DNA from: an uncultured Actinomycetes bacterium
Lineage (GTDB): Bacteria > Actinomycetota > Acidimicrobiia > Acidimicrobiales > RAAP-2
Reading direction: 5' to 3'
DNA length: 7,158 bases
Assembly (NCBI GenBank): GCA_903830745.1
Contig: CAIKVF010000176.1
Location: 1 to 7,158, forward strand
The notes under the pieces: generated by a model
Seen by the model: only the letters and a program-made list of their open reading frames with translations
Databases searched by the model: none
What the model was told of the DNA's origin: nothing
In this document: piece by piece, positions 1 to 6,611 of the stretch
Position numbering within the stretch: position 1 is the stretch's first letter
How the letters are laid out: the number at the start of each line of letters is the position of its first letter
Position numbers and translations under genes: made by a program

Positions 1-2
1 AG

Positions 3-572
3 CTCGTGCTTCCAACTCGTCCAATGGTCTTCACAAAGTTCCCATCATCTATTACTGGTGCTAACTCAACGTTCAAGATTCCATCTGAAACAACTGACTG
101 GGAAGCAGAGCTAGTAATTGTCTTTGGAAAGCGCGTTCGCAACATCTCTGTTGAAGATGCACTCAGCTGTGTTGCTGGTTACTGCACCGGAAACGACCTC
201 AGTGACCGCGAACTTCAAATGGCTGGATCACCGGCTCAGTTCTCACTCGGAAAGTCACACGAGAATTTTTCACCTATTGGCCCATGGCTAACAACAACTG
301 ACGATATTGAAGACCCGAATGATCTACGAATCAGCTGCAGCGTTAACGGAACGAAGTACCAGAATTCAAACACCAGTGACATGGTTTTCACTGTTCCAGA
401 ACTGATTTCGTACGTATCGTCAGTGTGTGAGATTCGCCCTGGAGACTTGATGTTCACCGGAAGTCCACACGGTGTTGGTCAGGGACAAACTCCGAAGATT
501 TTCCTAAAGCCTGGCGACATTGTTGAAACAACAATTGACGGACTCGGAACACTTCGCAATAAGGGTATTTAA
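3..572 (+). CDS. Fumarylacetoacetate hydrolase (FAH) family protein, C-terminal part (5' truncated)
   Basis: The frame is open to the left edge and ends at TAA 570-572, giving 189 visible residues; the true start lies outside the window. The FAH fold is clear. In fragment numbering, WEAELVIVFGK (33-43) and GNDLSDRE (63-70) carry the E34, E36 and D65 expected to bind the divalent metal. They are followed by GKSHENFSPIGPW (83-95), VNGTKYQNSNTSDM (114-127), RPGDLMFTGSPHGVG (145-159) and the closing block LGTLRNKG. FAH enzymes hydrolyse or decarboxylate acylpyruvates and related 2-oxo acids, or isomerise ring-cleavage products, in the cytoplasm. The fragment does not say which substrate applies, and such genes are often over-annotated as 2-hydroxyhepta-2,4-diene-1,7-dioate isomerase. 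All visible motifs are intact, so only the window edge truncates it. It converges on the tRNA gene, leaving no room for its own terminator before it. Confidence 0.93.
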   Translation, partial: LVLPTRPMVFTKFPSSITGANSTFKIPSETTDWEAELVIVFGKRVRNISVEDALSCVAGYCTGNDLSDRELQMAGSPAQFSLGKSHENFSPIGPWLTTTDDIEDPNDLRISCSVNGTKYQNSNTSDMVFTVPELISYVSSVCEIRPGDLMFTGSPHGVGQGQTPKIFLKPGDIVETTIDGLGTLRNKGI

Positions 573-576
573 GTAC

Positions 577-655
577 TGGTCGGGCTGGGGAGATTTGAAC
601 TCCCGATCTCTCGGCCCCCAGCCGAGCGCTCTAGACCAAACTAAGCCACAGCCCG
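577..655 (-). tRNA. tRNA-Pro (anticodon GGG), CCA encoded
   Basis: The reverse complement folds into a full cloverleaf. The acceptor stem is CGGGCTG (655-649) pairing with CAGCCCG (587-581). The D stem is GGC(T/T)-type, GCTT with GAGC. The anticodon stem is CTCGG (626-622) with CCGAG (614-610), enclosing the loop CTGGGGG, so positions 34-36 read GGG. A five-base variable loop follows, then the T arm GGGAG-TTCAAAT-CTCCC (604-588). The discriminator is A (580) and the CCA tail is encoded (579-577). A C1-G72 start is typical of bacterial proline tRNAs. Anticodon GGG reads CCC and CCU codons; proline codons in the neighbouring genes are mostly CCA, which needs another isoacceptor. The 5' end lies only 13 bp after the stop of the small upstream frame, so it may be processed from a longer thi transcript or have a promoter inside that frame. 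No convincing promoter was found. Confidence 0.97.
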
Positions 656-668
656 CGAAGGGGAAATC

Positions 669-827
669 CTACTGGTTTGAACGTTGCGAACTGTGTGACT
701 GATCAGGGTGTAACAGCCATGCTCGTGCTTCACAAAGATTCAAAACAATTTCACCGGGCAACTTAGTTTTAATTGCTTCAGCAATTCGTTCGTCGATTGC
801 GGTTATTAGATCATTATTAATTGTCAT
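669..827 (-). CDS. Hypothetical 52-residue protein downstream of thiS
   Basis: Not recognised. An ATG at 827-825 opens 52 codons ending in TAG (671-669). The protein begins MTINNDLITAIDERIAEAIK, a likely amphipathic helix with Ile/Leu at 3, 7, 8, 11, 15 and 19. A short segment LPGEIVLNLCEARAWLLHP (24-41 region) follows, then a polar Ser/Gln/His-rich tail. There is no signal peptide, membrane segment or metal motif; the single Cys is at 32. It lies 12 bp after the thiS stop on the same strand and in the same frame, and 13 bp before the tRNA-Pro 5' end, so it fills the gap completely. The upstream region has only a weak GAAAG-like ribosome site. The ordered helix and the tight placement favour a real gene, but chance cannot be excluded at this length. 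It shows no resemblance to ThiG, whose family is about 250 residues long. Confidence 0.5.
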   Translation of the reverse strand: MTINNDLITAIDERIAEAIKTKLPGEIVLNLCEARAWLLHPDQSHSSQRSNQ

Positions 828-839
828 TGTCAGAACTTT

Positions 840-1028
840 CTAGCCGCCAGCAGCGGCAGTCACTATCTCAATTACATCACTCTCTTGGAGTGTTGTTGTA
901 TTCCAGGCAGATTTACTAATAATTTCGCCATTAATCGCTACCGCAACTCCACGAGGCGTGATTGATTCATGAACAAGCAACTGTTCAACCGTTCCTCGAA
1001 ATGATGAAGGGGTGCCATTCAAAATCAT
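840..1028 (-). CDS. thiS: Sulfur carrier protein ThiS
   Basis: The product is 62 residues, the usual size for this ubiquitin-like family. ThiS is adenylylated at its C-terminal glycine and then thiocarboxylated, and it donates sulfur to thiazole synthase ThiG to build the thiazole ring of thiamine. It starts MILNGTPSSF, contains the conserved AVAINGEIISKSAW segment (29-42 region) and IEIVTAAAGG at the end, with the essential terminal Gly-Gly intact. Its ATG overlaps the thiO stop codon (ATGA, 1025-1028), implying translational coupling in one operon. ThiG and ThiF, its usual partners, are not in the visible cluster, so they must be encoded elsewhere if the pathway is complete. MoaD-type carriers have the same fold, but the small size, the NGEIISKSAW-type motif and the thiO linkage favour ThiS. 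Confidence 0.95.
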   Translation of the reverse strand: MILNGTPSSFRGTVEQLLVHESITPRGVAVAINGEIISKSAWNTTTLQESDVIEIVTAAAGG

Positions 1029-2092
1029 TTGGTTTTCCCAGTCGCAAATTCAATAGCTTGCAATGAAGCCAGGGGAGCAAGTGTTATTCCATGTCGGTAA
1101 TGACCAGAACTCCACGCCCAGTTTGGGGTCACCAGTTCTTCGAAGAAAGGCTCATGATCTGGAGATGCTGGCCTGAGTCCAATTCGAGTCTCAACAACTT
1201 CAGCGGTTTCAAGAGCTGGAAATACTTCTAAGGCGTCACGAAGAAGTCGCTGTAATTCACCAGCCTCAATCGCTGGTGTTCCACTCTCATCAGATGATGC
1301 GCCAATGACGTTGTAGCCACCCGGGCGACTTACTAAGTAAATCTTTCTGCCACGAACAAAGGCACGAACCATTGGCTGAGCACTGCGATCAAAACCTTGC
1401 ATACGAACGGTCATTCCGCGAACTGGGCGAAGAACATTTTCGCCACTCGTCGTTATTCCAGTTGGAAGAGCTGATGAGCCCGTTGCAATGATTCCAACTG
1501 TCGCAGTATGTGTTCCTGAAGCTGAACGAACTTCCACGCCACTCTTTGAGGAAACAACATTATGAACGGCTTCATGATGAACAACGACATTCAGATGAGA
1601 GAGAGCACTAAGCAGCGAGCTAATTACTTGATCGGGATCAACCCAAGCATCGTCAGTAAGGAGTATCCCTTCCGATATGCGAGGAGAAATGAATTCAAAC
1701 ATCTGAGGGTGCGCGTCAAGATCAACATGAGAGACACATGCCTTGAACTCAGTAGCAAGTTCTAAGTGTTGTTGGACAAGACGCTTGTCTGAACTGTCCC
1801 AGCCAACAAGGAGAGTTCCAACCTTATGGATATGAATCTTTTCGTTACAGAGTTCTTCGATTTCACGTGAAAGTAGTTCCCAGGAAGGCGTTGACTTCAG
1901 CTGGACAAGATATTGAGACTGCTCTCCGCTAGTTATTTCACCTCCTGGAGCAAGCATCCCGGCGGCGGCGTATGTTGCTCCTTTGGCGAGCTGTGGGTCA
2001 AATAAATCGACTGAAAAACCTGCTTGCGCAAGGCGGTAGGCGCTCAGCAGACCAATAATTCCGCCACCTACGACAATCGAACTTTCACTCAC
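1025..2092 (-). CDS. thiO: Glycine oxidase ThiO (FAD-dependent)
   Basis: The 355-residue product matches the usual ThiO length. The family oxidises glycine with O2 to dehydroglycine (iminoacetate) plus H2O2, supplying the C-N unit of the thiamine thiazole. The N-terminus holds the FAD dinucleotide-binding motif VVGGGIIGL (7-15), then FDP near 31-33 and GATYAAAGMLAPGG (38-51), a DAO-family signature. The C-terminus has GLRPASPDHEPF (from 305) and SGHYRHGITLAPL (329-341). R307 and R333 sit where the substrate-carboxylate arginines of Bacillus subtilis glycine oxidase fall (inference from spacing and motif). The start is GTG at 2092-2090; no in-frame start lies further upstream, and a G-rich GGTGGG tract directly abuts it, so Shine-Dalgarno spacing is poor. 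It is the first gene of the thiO-thiS cluster and is divergent from gltB. A D-amino acid oxidase is the alternative, but linkage to thiS argues for ThiO. Confidence 0.93.
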   Translation of the reverse strand: MSESSIVVGGGIIGLLSAYRLAQAGFSVDLFDPQLAKGATYAAAGMLAPGGEITSGEQSQYLVQLKSTPSWELLSREIEELCNEKIHIHKVGTLLVGWDSSDKRLVQQHLELATEFKACVSHVDLDAHPQMFEFISPRISEGILLTDDAWVDPDQVISSLLSALSHLNVVVHHEAVHNVVSSKSGVEVRSASGTHTATVGIIATGSSALPTGITTSGENVLRPVRGMTVRMQGFDRSAQPMVRAFVRGRKIYLVSRPGGYNVIGASSDESGTPAIEAGELQRLLRDALEVFPALETAEVVETRIGLRPASPDHEPFFEELVTPNWAWSSGHYRHGITLAPLASLQAIEFATGKTK

Positions 2093-2130
2093 CCCACCAC
2101 AGTAGGCGTGGCGCGGGTATTTCCAGATTC

Positions 2131-2138
2131 GTTATACT
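2131..2138. promoter_or_regulatory. Candidate shared -10 element of divergent thiO and gltB promoters
   Basis: On the + strand TATACT (2133-2138) is a good sigma-70-type -10 hexamer, which would start gltB RNA near 2145 and leave a leader of about 30 nt. On the - strand TATAAC (2136-2131) overlaps it and would start thiO RNA near 2124. For the - strand a GGGACA sequence lies 18 bp upstream of TATAAC, matching TTGACA at four positions; no -35-like hexamer is visible for the + strand. The gap between the two genes is only 82 bp, so both promoters must lie in it unless transcription comes from elsewhere. Called from sequence pattern alone. Confidence 0.5.
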
Positions 2139-2151
2139 TATTTCGGGTCAG

Positions 2152-2171
2152 CGTTGTCCCACAAGACAACG
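2152..2171 (+). promoter_or_regulatory. Stem-loop immediately before the gltB start codon
   Basis: CGTTGTC (2152-2158) and GACAACG (2165-2171) form a perfect 7-bp inverted repeat with a six-base loop CCACAA. Its 3' arm ends three bases before the gltB ATG (2175). The region where a Shine-Dalgarno sequence should be is entirely inside the stem and contains no AGGAGG-like tract. In RNA it could gate ribosome access; in DNA it could be an operator half-site pair for a regulator of gltB or thiO. There is no U tract, so it is not an intrinsic terminator. Confidence 0.5.
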
Positions 2172-2174
2172 AAT

Positions 2175-5100
2175 ATGACAAAAACTCTCTACGACCCCAA
2201 TTTTGAGCACGACGCCTGCGGTGTTGGAATGGTTGCTGACTTAACGGCAACGCCAACTCACAAAAACGTCTTTGATGCTCTCACCATTCTTGAAAACATG
2301 GAACACCGTGGTGCCACTGGAGCCGACACGGGTTCAGGTGACGGAGCCGGACTCCTTATTCAAATGCCGGATTCATTTATTCGAGAAGTATTCGACAATG
2401 TTCCTCCTCTCGGTGAATACGGAGTTGCATTCTGGATGATTCCAAAGCACTTAGTTATTGGCGACGTACAGGCAACCATTGACAAGTCACTCGCAAAGGT
2501 TTCTTTGAAGTCAGCTGGATGGCGAGTAGTGCCAGTTGATTCATCAATCCTTGGTCCAACATCACTTGCGTCAGAGCCAGTGTTTGTTCAACAGCTCATC
2601 ACTAGCAACGGGGCTGAGAGTCTCGAGCGTTCACTCTTTGCCGCTCGAAAGATGCTGGAGCACGAGCTACCTATTTACGCATCTTCGTGCTCTGCGAACG
2701 TTCTTATCTACAAGGGAATGCTCAGCTCACCGCAGCTTCGCCAGTACTTCGACGATCTACGCGATGAGCGTCTTGTTACTTCAATCGCAGTAGTACACAG
2801 CCGGTTCTCCACCAACGTGCTGCCACGATGGGAACTAGCTCAGCCGTTCCGCTACATCTCGCACAACGGTGAAATCAACACCGTACGTGGAAACAGAAAC
2901 TGGATGACTGCACGTGAGACCACGCTGAAGAGCGATCTCTTGCCGGTTGCGATCTCAGATCTCTATCCAATCATCACTGACAACATGTCTGACTCTGCGA
3001 GTTTTGACGAAGTTGTTGAACTACTAGTGCAGTCTGGAAGATCTCTTCCTCACGCAGTTCTGATGATGATTCCAGAAGCTTGGGAGAAGTCAACATTCAT
3101 GAGCTCAGAGCGTCGTGATTTCTATCGCTACCACGCAGGACTCATGGAACCATGGGACGGTCCAGCATCAGTGACATTCACTGATGGAAAGATTGTTGGA
3201 GCAGTTCTTGACCGCAACGGCCTTCGTCCAGCGCGCTACTGGGTTACTAAAGACAAGCGAGTTATCTTCGCCAGTGAAGTTGGAGTCGTTGACGTTGATC
3301 CGGCGAACATTGAGCGAAAAGGTCGTTTGCAGCCAGGACGTGTGTTCCTCGTTGACATCGAGCAAGGACGCATCATTGACGACGAAGAACTCAAGGGAAC
3401 TCTCGCAGCAAAGGCCCCATACGGCAAGTGGCTAAAAGAACAGCAGATCTCACTAGATGAGATTGATGCTCGTCCATGGCTTGCGCCAAGTCACGCATCA
3501 GTAGTTCGTCACCAAAAGAACTTCGGTTACAGCGAAGAAGATCTTCGTCTCATTATCAGGCACATGGCTCAAGTTGGAGAAGAACCAATTGGTTCAATGG
3601 GATCAGACGCAGCACTACCTGCGCTCTCATCACAGCCACGTTCAATCTTTGATTACTTCACACAACTCTTCGCTCAGGTAACAAACCCACCGCTTGACGC
3701 TATTCGCGAAGAACTCGTTACTTCAACACGAGTAACTATTGGTGGGGAAGACAACCTGCTCACCGAAACTGATCGTCACGCACACCAGATTGTGCTTCCA
3801 TCCCCAGTACTCAGCATTGATGAATTCGCCAAGATCCGCTACATCGAAGAGTCAGATAAAGCCGTTGGATTTAAGACCTCGGTAGTTGAGGGACTATTTC
3901 CAGCAAGTGGCGTTGGCAGCGCCGGAGAACGTCTCGCCAAAGCAATTGAAGAAGTTACGAACGAAGTAGTAAAGGAAGTTCGCGCTGGAGCGAACATCAT
4001 TCTTCTCTCAGACCGAAACGTCGACAAGGACTTCGCTGCAATTCCTAGCTTGCTTCTTACTTCAGCAGTGCACCACCGTTTAGTTGCAGAGCACATCAGA
4101 ACTTCAGCAGCGCTCATCATTGAAGCCGGAGACGTACGAGAAGTGCACCATGTTGCACTGTTGCTTGGTTACGGTGCCTCAGCTGTATGTCCATACCTCG
4201 CGTTTGAGTCAATTGACGACCTCGTTGAAAAGGGTGAACTCACGGCCGCAACTTCAAGTGACGCTAGGTATCAGTACGGCAAGGGTCTCAACAAGGGAAT
4301 TGTTAAGACAATGTCAAAGATGGGCGTGTCCACTGTTGCTAGTTACGTTGGATCGCAACTTTTTGAAGCCGTAGGAGTATCTGACGACATTCTGTCTCGC
4401 TACTTCCCAGGCATGAAGTCTCGAATGGGTGGAGTAACGCTTGAGCGCGTGGCGCAAGATGTACTCAGCTGGCACACGAGTGCCTACGCGCCAGCTGAAG
4501 GCGAACGAATTGAAATTCGTAATAAGGGTGAGTACCAGTGGCGCCGTGACGGAGAGATTCACCTCTTCAACCCACACACTGTTCAAAAGCTCCAGCACGC
4601 AACACGTGAGAAGCGTTACGACATCTTTAAGCAGTACACCAAGCTCGTTGACGATCAAAATGACGCCAAGGTTACCCTGCGTGGGCTCTTTAATTTGAAG
4701 CCAGCACAAACTCCAACACCACTCGACCAAGTCGAAAGTGTGTCGTCAATCATTAAGCGATTCTCAACTGGAGCAATGTCCTACGGATCTATTTCTGGCG
4801 AAGCGCACGAAACACTCGCAATTGCCATGAACCGTATTGGTGGAAAATCAAATACTGGTGAAGGTGGAGAAGACGAAGAGCGCTTTGACACTTCTGACCC
4901 ACGTTTCAATCGCCGTTCTTCCATCAAGCAGGTTGCATCAGGTCGCTTTGGTGTCACTAGTCGTTACCTCGTTAACGCTGATGACATTCAGATCAAGATG
5001 GCCCAAGGAGCCAAGCCAGGAGAGGGCGGACAGCTTCCTGGATCAAAGGTCTACCCATGGGTTGCCAAGACCCGCCACTCAACGCCAGGTGTTGGACTAA

Positions 5101-6611
5101 TTTCACCTCCACCGCACCACGACATCTATTCAATTGAAGACTTAAAGCAATTGATCTTCGACCTTAAGAATGCGAACGACCAAGCACGTATTCACGTGAA
5201 GCTTGTAAGCGAGCAGGGTGTTGGAACAATTGCTGCGGGAGTTGCTAAAGCGCACGCAGATGTAATTCTTATTTCAGGTCACGACGGTGGAACGGGTGCT
5301 GCTCCTCTTACGTCACTGAAGCACGCAGGAACACCTTGGGAAATAGGACTCGCAGAAGCGCATCAGACGCTAGCCATGAACGGACTACGCAACCGCGTTG
5401 TTGTTCAGGTGGATGGACAGCTAAAGACCGGACGCGACGTTGTAATTGCGGCATTGCTCGGTGCAGAAGAATACGGATTCGCAACTGCTCCACTCGTTGT
5501 TTCTGGATGCATCATGATGCGCGTGTGTCACCTTGACACTTGCCCAGTCGGTATTGCGACACAGAACCCGAAGCTTCGTGAACGATTCACTGGCAAGCCT
5601 GAGTTCGTTGAAAACTTCTTTGAATTCATTGCTGAAGAAGTTCGTGAATACCTTTCAATTCTCGGTGCAAAGTCTCTTGATGACATCATTGGAGATACAG
5701 ACCGTATTGCTATTGAAAAGAACACAACAGAACTCAGCGACTTTGATCTAAGTGCTCTACTTCGCCCAGTTGACCACGACCAACGTCGCCAAACAACGAA
5801 GCAAGACCACGAAATGCACGACGCACTCGACTGGACATTCATTGATGAAGCGGTCAGAAGCGCCACGACTGGTGTTTCAACATCAATCTCTTCAAAAATC
5901 AACAACATCAACCGAACTGTTGGAACACTCACCGGAAGCGCAATCACTCGTGCACTTGGTGCCGACAAGCTTCCTCACGACCACATTCAGATCAACCTCG
6001 AAGGATCTTCTGGACAGTCACTAGGAGCATTCATCCCACAAGGAGTCACTCTTCGACTCACTGGTGATGCGAATGACTACGCGGGTAAGGGTCTTTCTGG
6101 TGGGCGCATAATCATCAAGGCGCCACCAACATCAACCTTTGAAACAGATCAAAACATCATTGCTGGAAACGTCATTGGTTATGGCGCCACCGCTGGAGAA
6201 ATCTTCATTAACGGTGTCGTTGGTGAACGCTGCGCCGTTAGAAACTCTGGAGCCACCATCGTGGTTGAAGGAACTGGCGACCATGCAGGTGAGTACATGA
6301 CTGGTGGAGTTGTTGCAATCCTTGGCGACATTGGACGAAACCTGGCAGCTGGAATGTCTGGAGGAACTATTTACCTCTACGACCCTAAGAAGAAGATCCA
6401 CGACCACCTCAGTGCTGGTGTCTACGAAATTGATCCACTTGAATTCGAAGATGACGCCAAACTTCTCGACATCATCACACGCTTCGAGTCTGAAACTGGA
6501 TCGAAGAAAGCCAAAACAATCCTTAGCGACTGGCGAAATGCTCGCATGGACTTTGTGCGAATTGAAACTTCTGAGTACCAACGAGTGAGGGACGAGCTTC
6601 GCAATGGGTAA
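2175..6611 (+). CDS. gltB: Glutamate synthase (NADPH) large subunit GltB
   Basis: This is the complete 1478-residue alpha subunit of GOGAT, which with GltD makes two glutamates from glutamine and 2-oxoglutarate. The ATG at 2175 is chosen because it leaves a short 14-residue propeptide before the nucleophile Cys15 (ACGVGMV), expected to become the mature N-terminus of the class II amidotransferase domain. That domain shows EHRGATGADTGSGDGAG (from 43), HSRFSTN (208) and HNGEIN (230). A central domain follows, with LLGYGASAVCPYLAFESI typical of the family. The FMN/2-oxoglutarate domain has GAMSYGSIS (866-874), GAKPGEGGQLPGSKV and HDGGTGAAP (1036-1044). Cys1112, Cys1118 and Cys1123 give the C-x5-C-x4-C pattern of the [3Fe-4S] cluster. 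The C-terminal GXGXG beta-helix includes GGRIIIKAP (1309-1317). All key residues are present and no frameshift is seen. A TTG at 2154 in frame would add seven residues but lies inside the stem-loop. Confidence 0.98.
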   Translation: MTKTLYDPNFEHDACGVGMVADLTATPTHKNVFDALTILENMEHRGATGADTGSGDGAGLLIQMPDSFIREVFDNVPPLGEYGVAFWMIPKHLVIGDVQATIDKSLAKVSLKSAGWRVVPVDSSILGPTSLASEPVFVQQLITSNGAESLERSLFAARKMLEHELPIYASSCSANVLIYKGMLSSPQLRQYFDDLRDERLVTSIAVVHSRFSTNVLPRWELAQPFRYISHNGEINTVRGNRNWMTARETTLKSDLLPVAISDLYPIITDNMSDSASFDEVVELLVQSGRSLPHAVLMMIPEAWEKSTFMSSERRDFYRYHAGLMEPWDGPASVTFTDGKIVGAVLDRNGLRPARYWVTKDKRVIFASEVGVVDVDPANIERKGRLQPGRVFLVDIEQGRIIDDEELKGTLAAKAPYGKWLKEQQISLDEIDARPWLAPSHASVVRHQKNFGYSEEDLRLIIRHMAQVGEEPIGSMGSDAALPALSSQPRSIFDYFTQLFAQVTNPPLDAIREELVTSTRVTIGGEDNLLTETDRHAHQIVLPSPVLSIDEFAKIRYIEESDKAVGFKTSVVEGLFPASGVGSAGERLAKAIEEVTNEVVKEVRAGANIILLSDRNVDKDFAAIPSLLLTSAVHHRLVAEHIRTSAALIIEAGDVREVHHVALLLGYGASAVCPYLAFESIDDLVEKGELTAATSSDARYQYGKGLNKGIVKTMSKMGVSTVASYVGSQLFEAVGVSDDILSRYFPGMKSRMGGVTLERVAQDVLSWHTSAYAPAEGERIEIRNKGEYQWRRDGEIHLFNPHTVQKLQHATREKRYDIFKQYTKLVDDQNDAKVTLRGLFNLKPAQTPTPLDQVESVSSIIKRFSTGAMSYGSISGEAHETLAIAMNRIGGKSNTGEGGEDEERFDTSDPRFNRRSSIKQVASGRFGVTSRYLVNADDIQIKMAQGAKPGEGGQLPGSKVYPWVAKTRHSTPGVGLISPPPHHDIYSIEDLKQLIFDLKNANDQARIHVKLVSEQGVGTIAAGVAKAHADVILISGHDGGTGAAPLTSLKHAGTPWEIGLAEAHQTLAMNGLRNRVVVQVDGQLKTGRDVVIAALLGAEEYGFATAPLVVSGCIMMRVCHLDTCPVGIATQNPKLRERFTGKPEFVENFFEFIAEEVREYLSILGAKSLDDIIGDTDRIAIEKNTTELSDFDLSALLRPVDHDQRRQTTKQDHEMHDALDWTFIDEAVRSATTGVSTSISSKINNINRTVGTLTGSAITRALGADKLPHDHIQINLEGSSGQSLGAFIPQGVTLRLTGDANDYAGKGLSGGRIIIKAPPTSTFETDQNIIAGNVIGYGATAGEIFINGVVGERCAVRNSGATIVVEGTGDHAGEYMTGGVVAILGDIGRNLAAGMSGGTIYLYDPKKKIHDHLSAGVYEIDPLEFEDDAKLLDIITRFESETGSKKAKTILSDWRNARMDFVRIETSEYQRVRDELRNG

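Noticed and set aside
562..580. Near-palindrome GTATTTAAGTAC at the FAH stop as a possible terminator
   Set aside because: It has no loop once paired, depends on G-U pairs and lacks a U tract, so it cannot act as an intrinsic terminator.
520..702. A 60-codon + strand frame overlapping the end of the FAH gene and the tRNA
   Set aside because: It runs antisense through the whole tRNA-Pro cloverleaf and out of frame with FAH; the tRNA explains the sequence.
656..735. TAGGAT as a -10 for a dedicated tRNA-Pro promoter on the - strand
   Set aside because: Only four of six bases match and no -35-like hexamer is found at 16-18 bp; too weak to list as a feature.
2154..2174. Upstream TTG start adding seven residues to GltB
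   Set aside because: The TTG lies inside the stem-loop, has no ribosome site, and would lengthen the propeptide without need; ATG 2175 is the simpler choice.
4314..4730. A 138-codon - strand open frame inside gltB
   Set aside because: It lies antisense to well-conserved GltB sequence, has no recognisable motif, and is a shadow of the coding frame.
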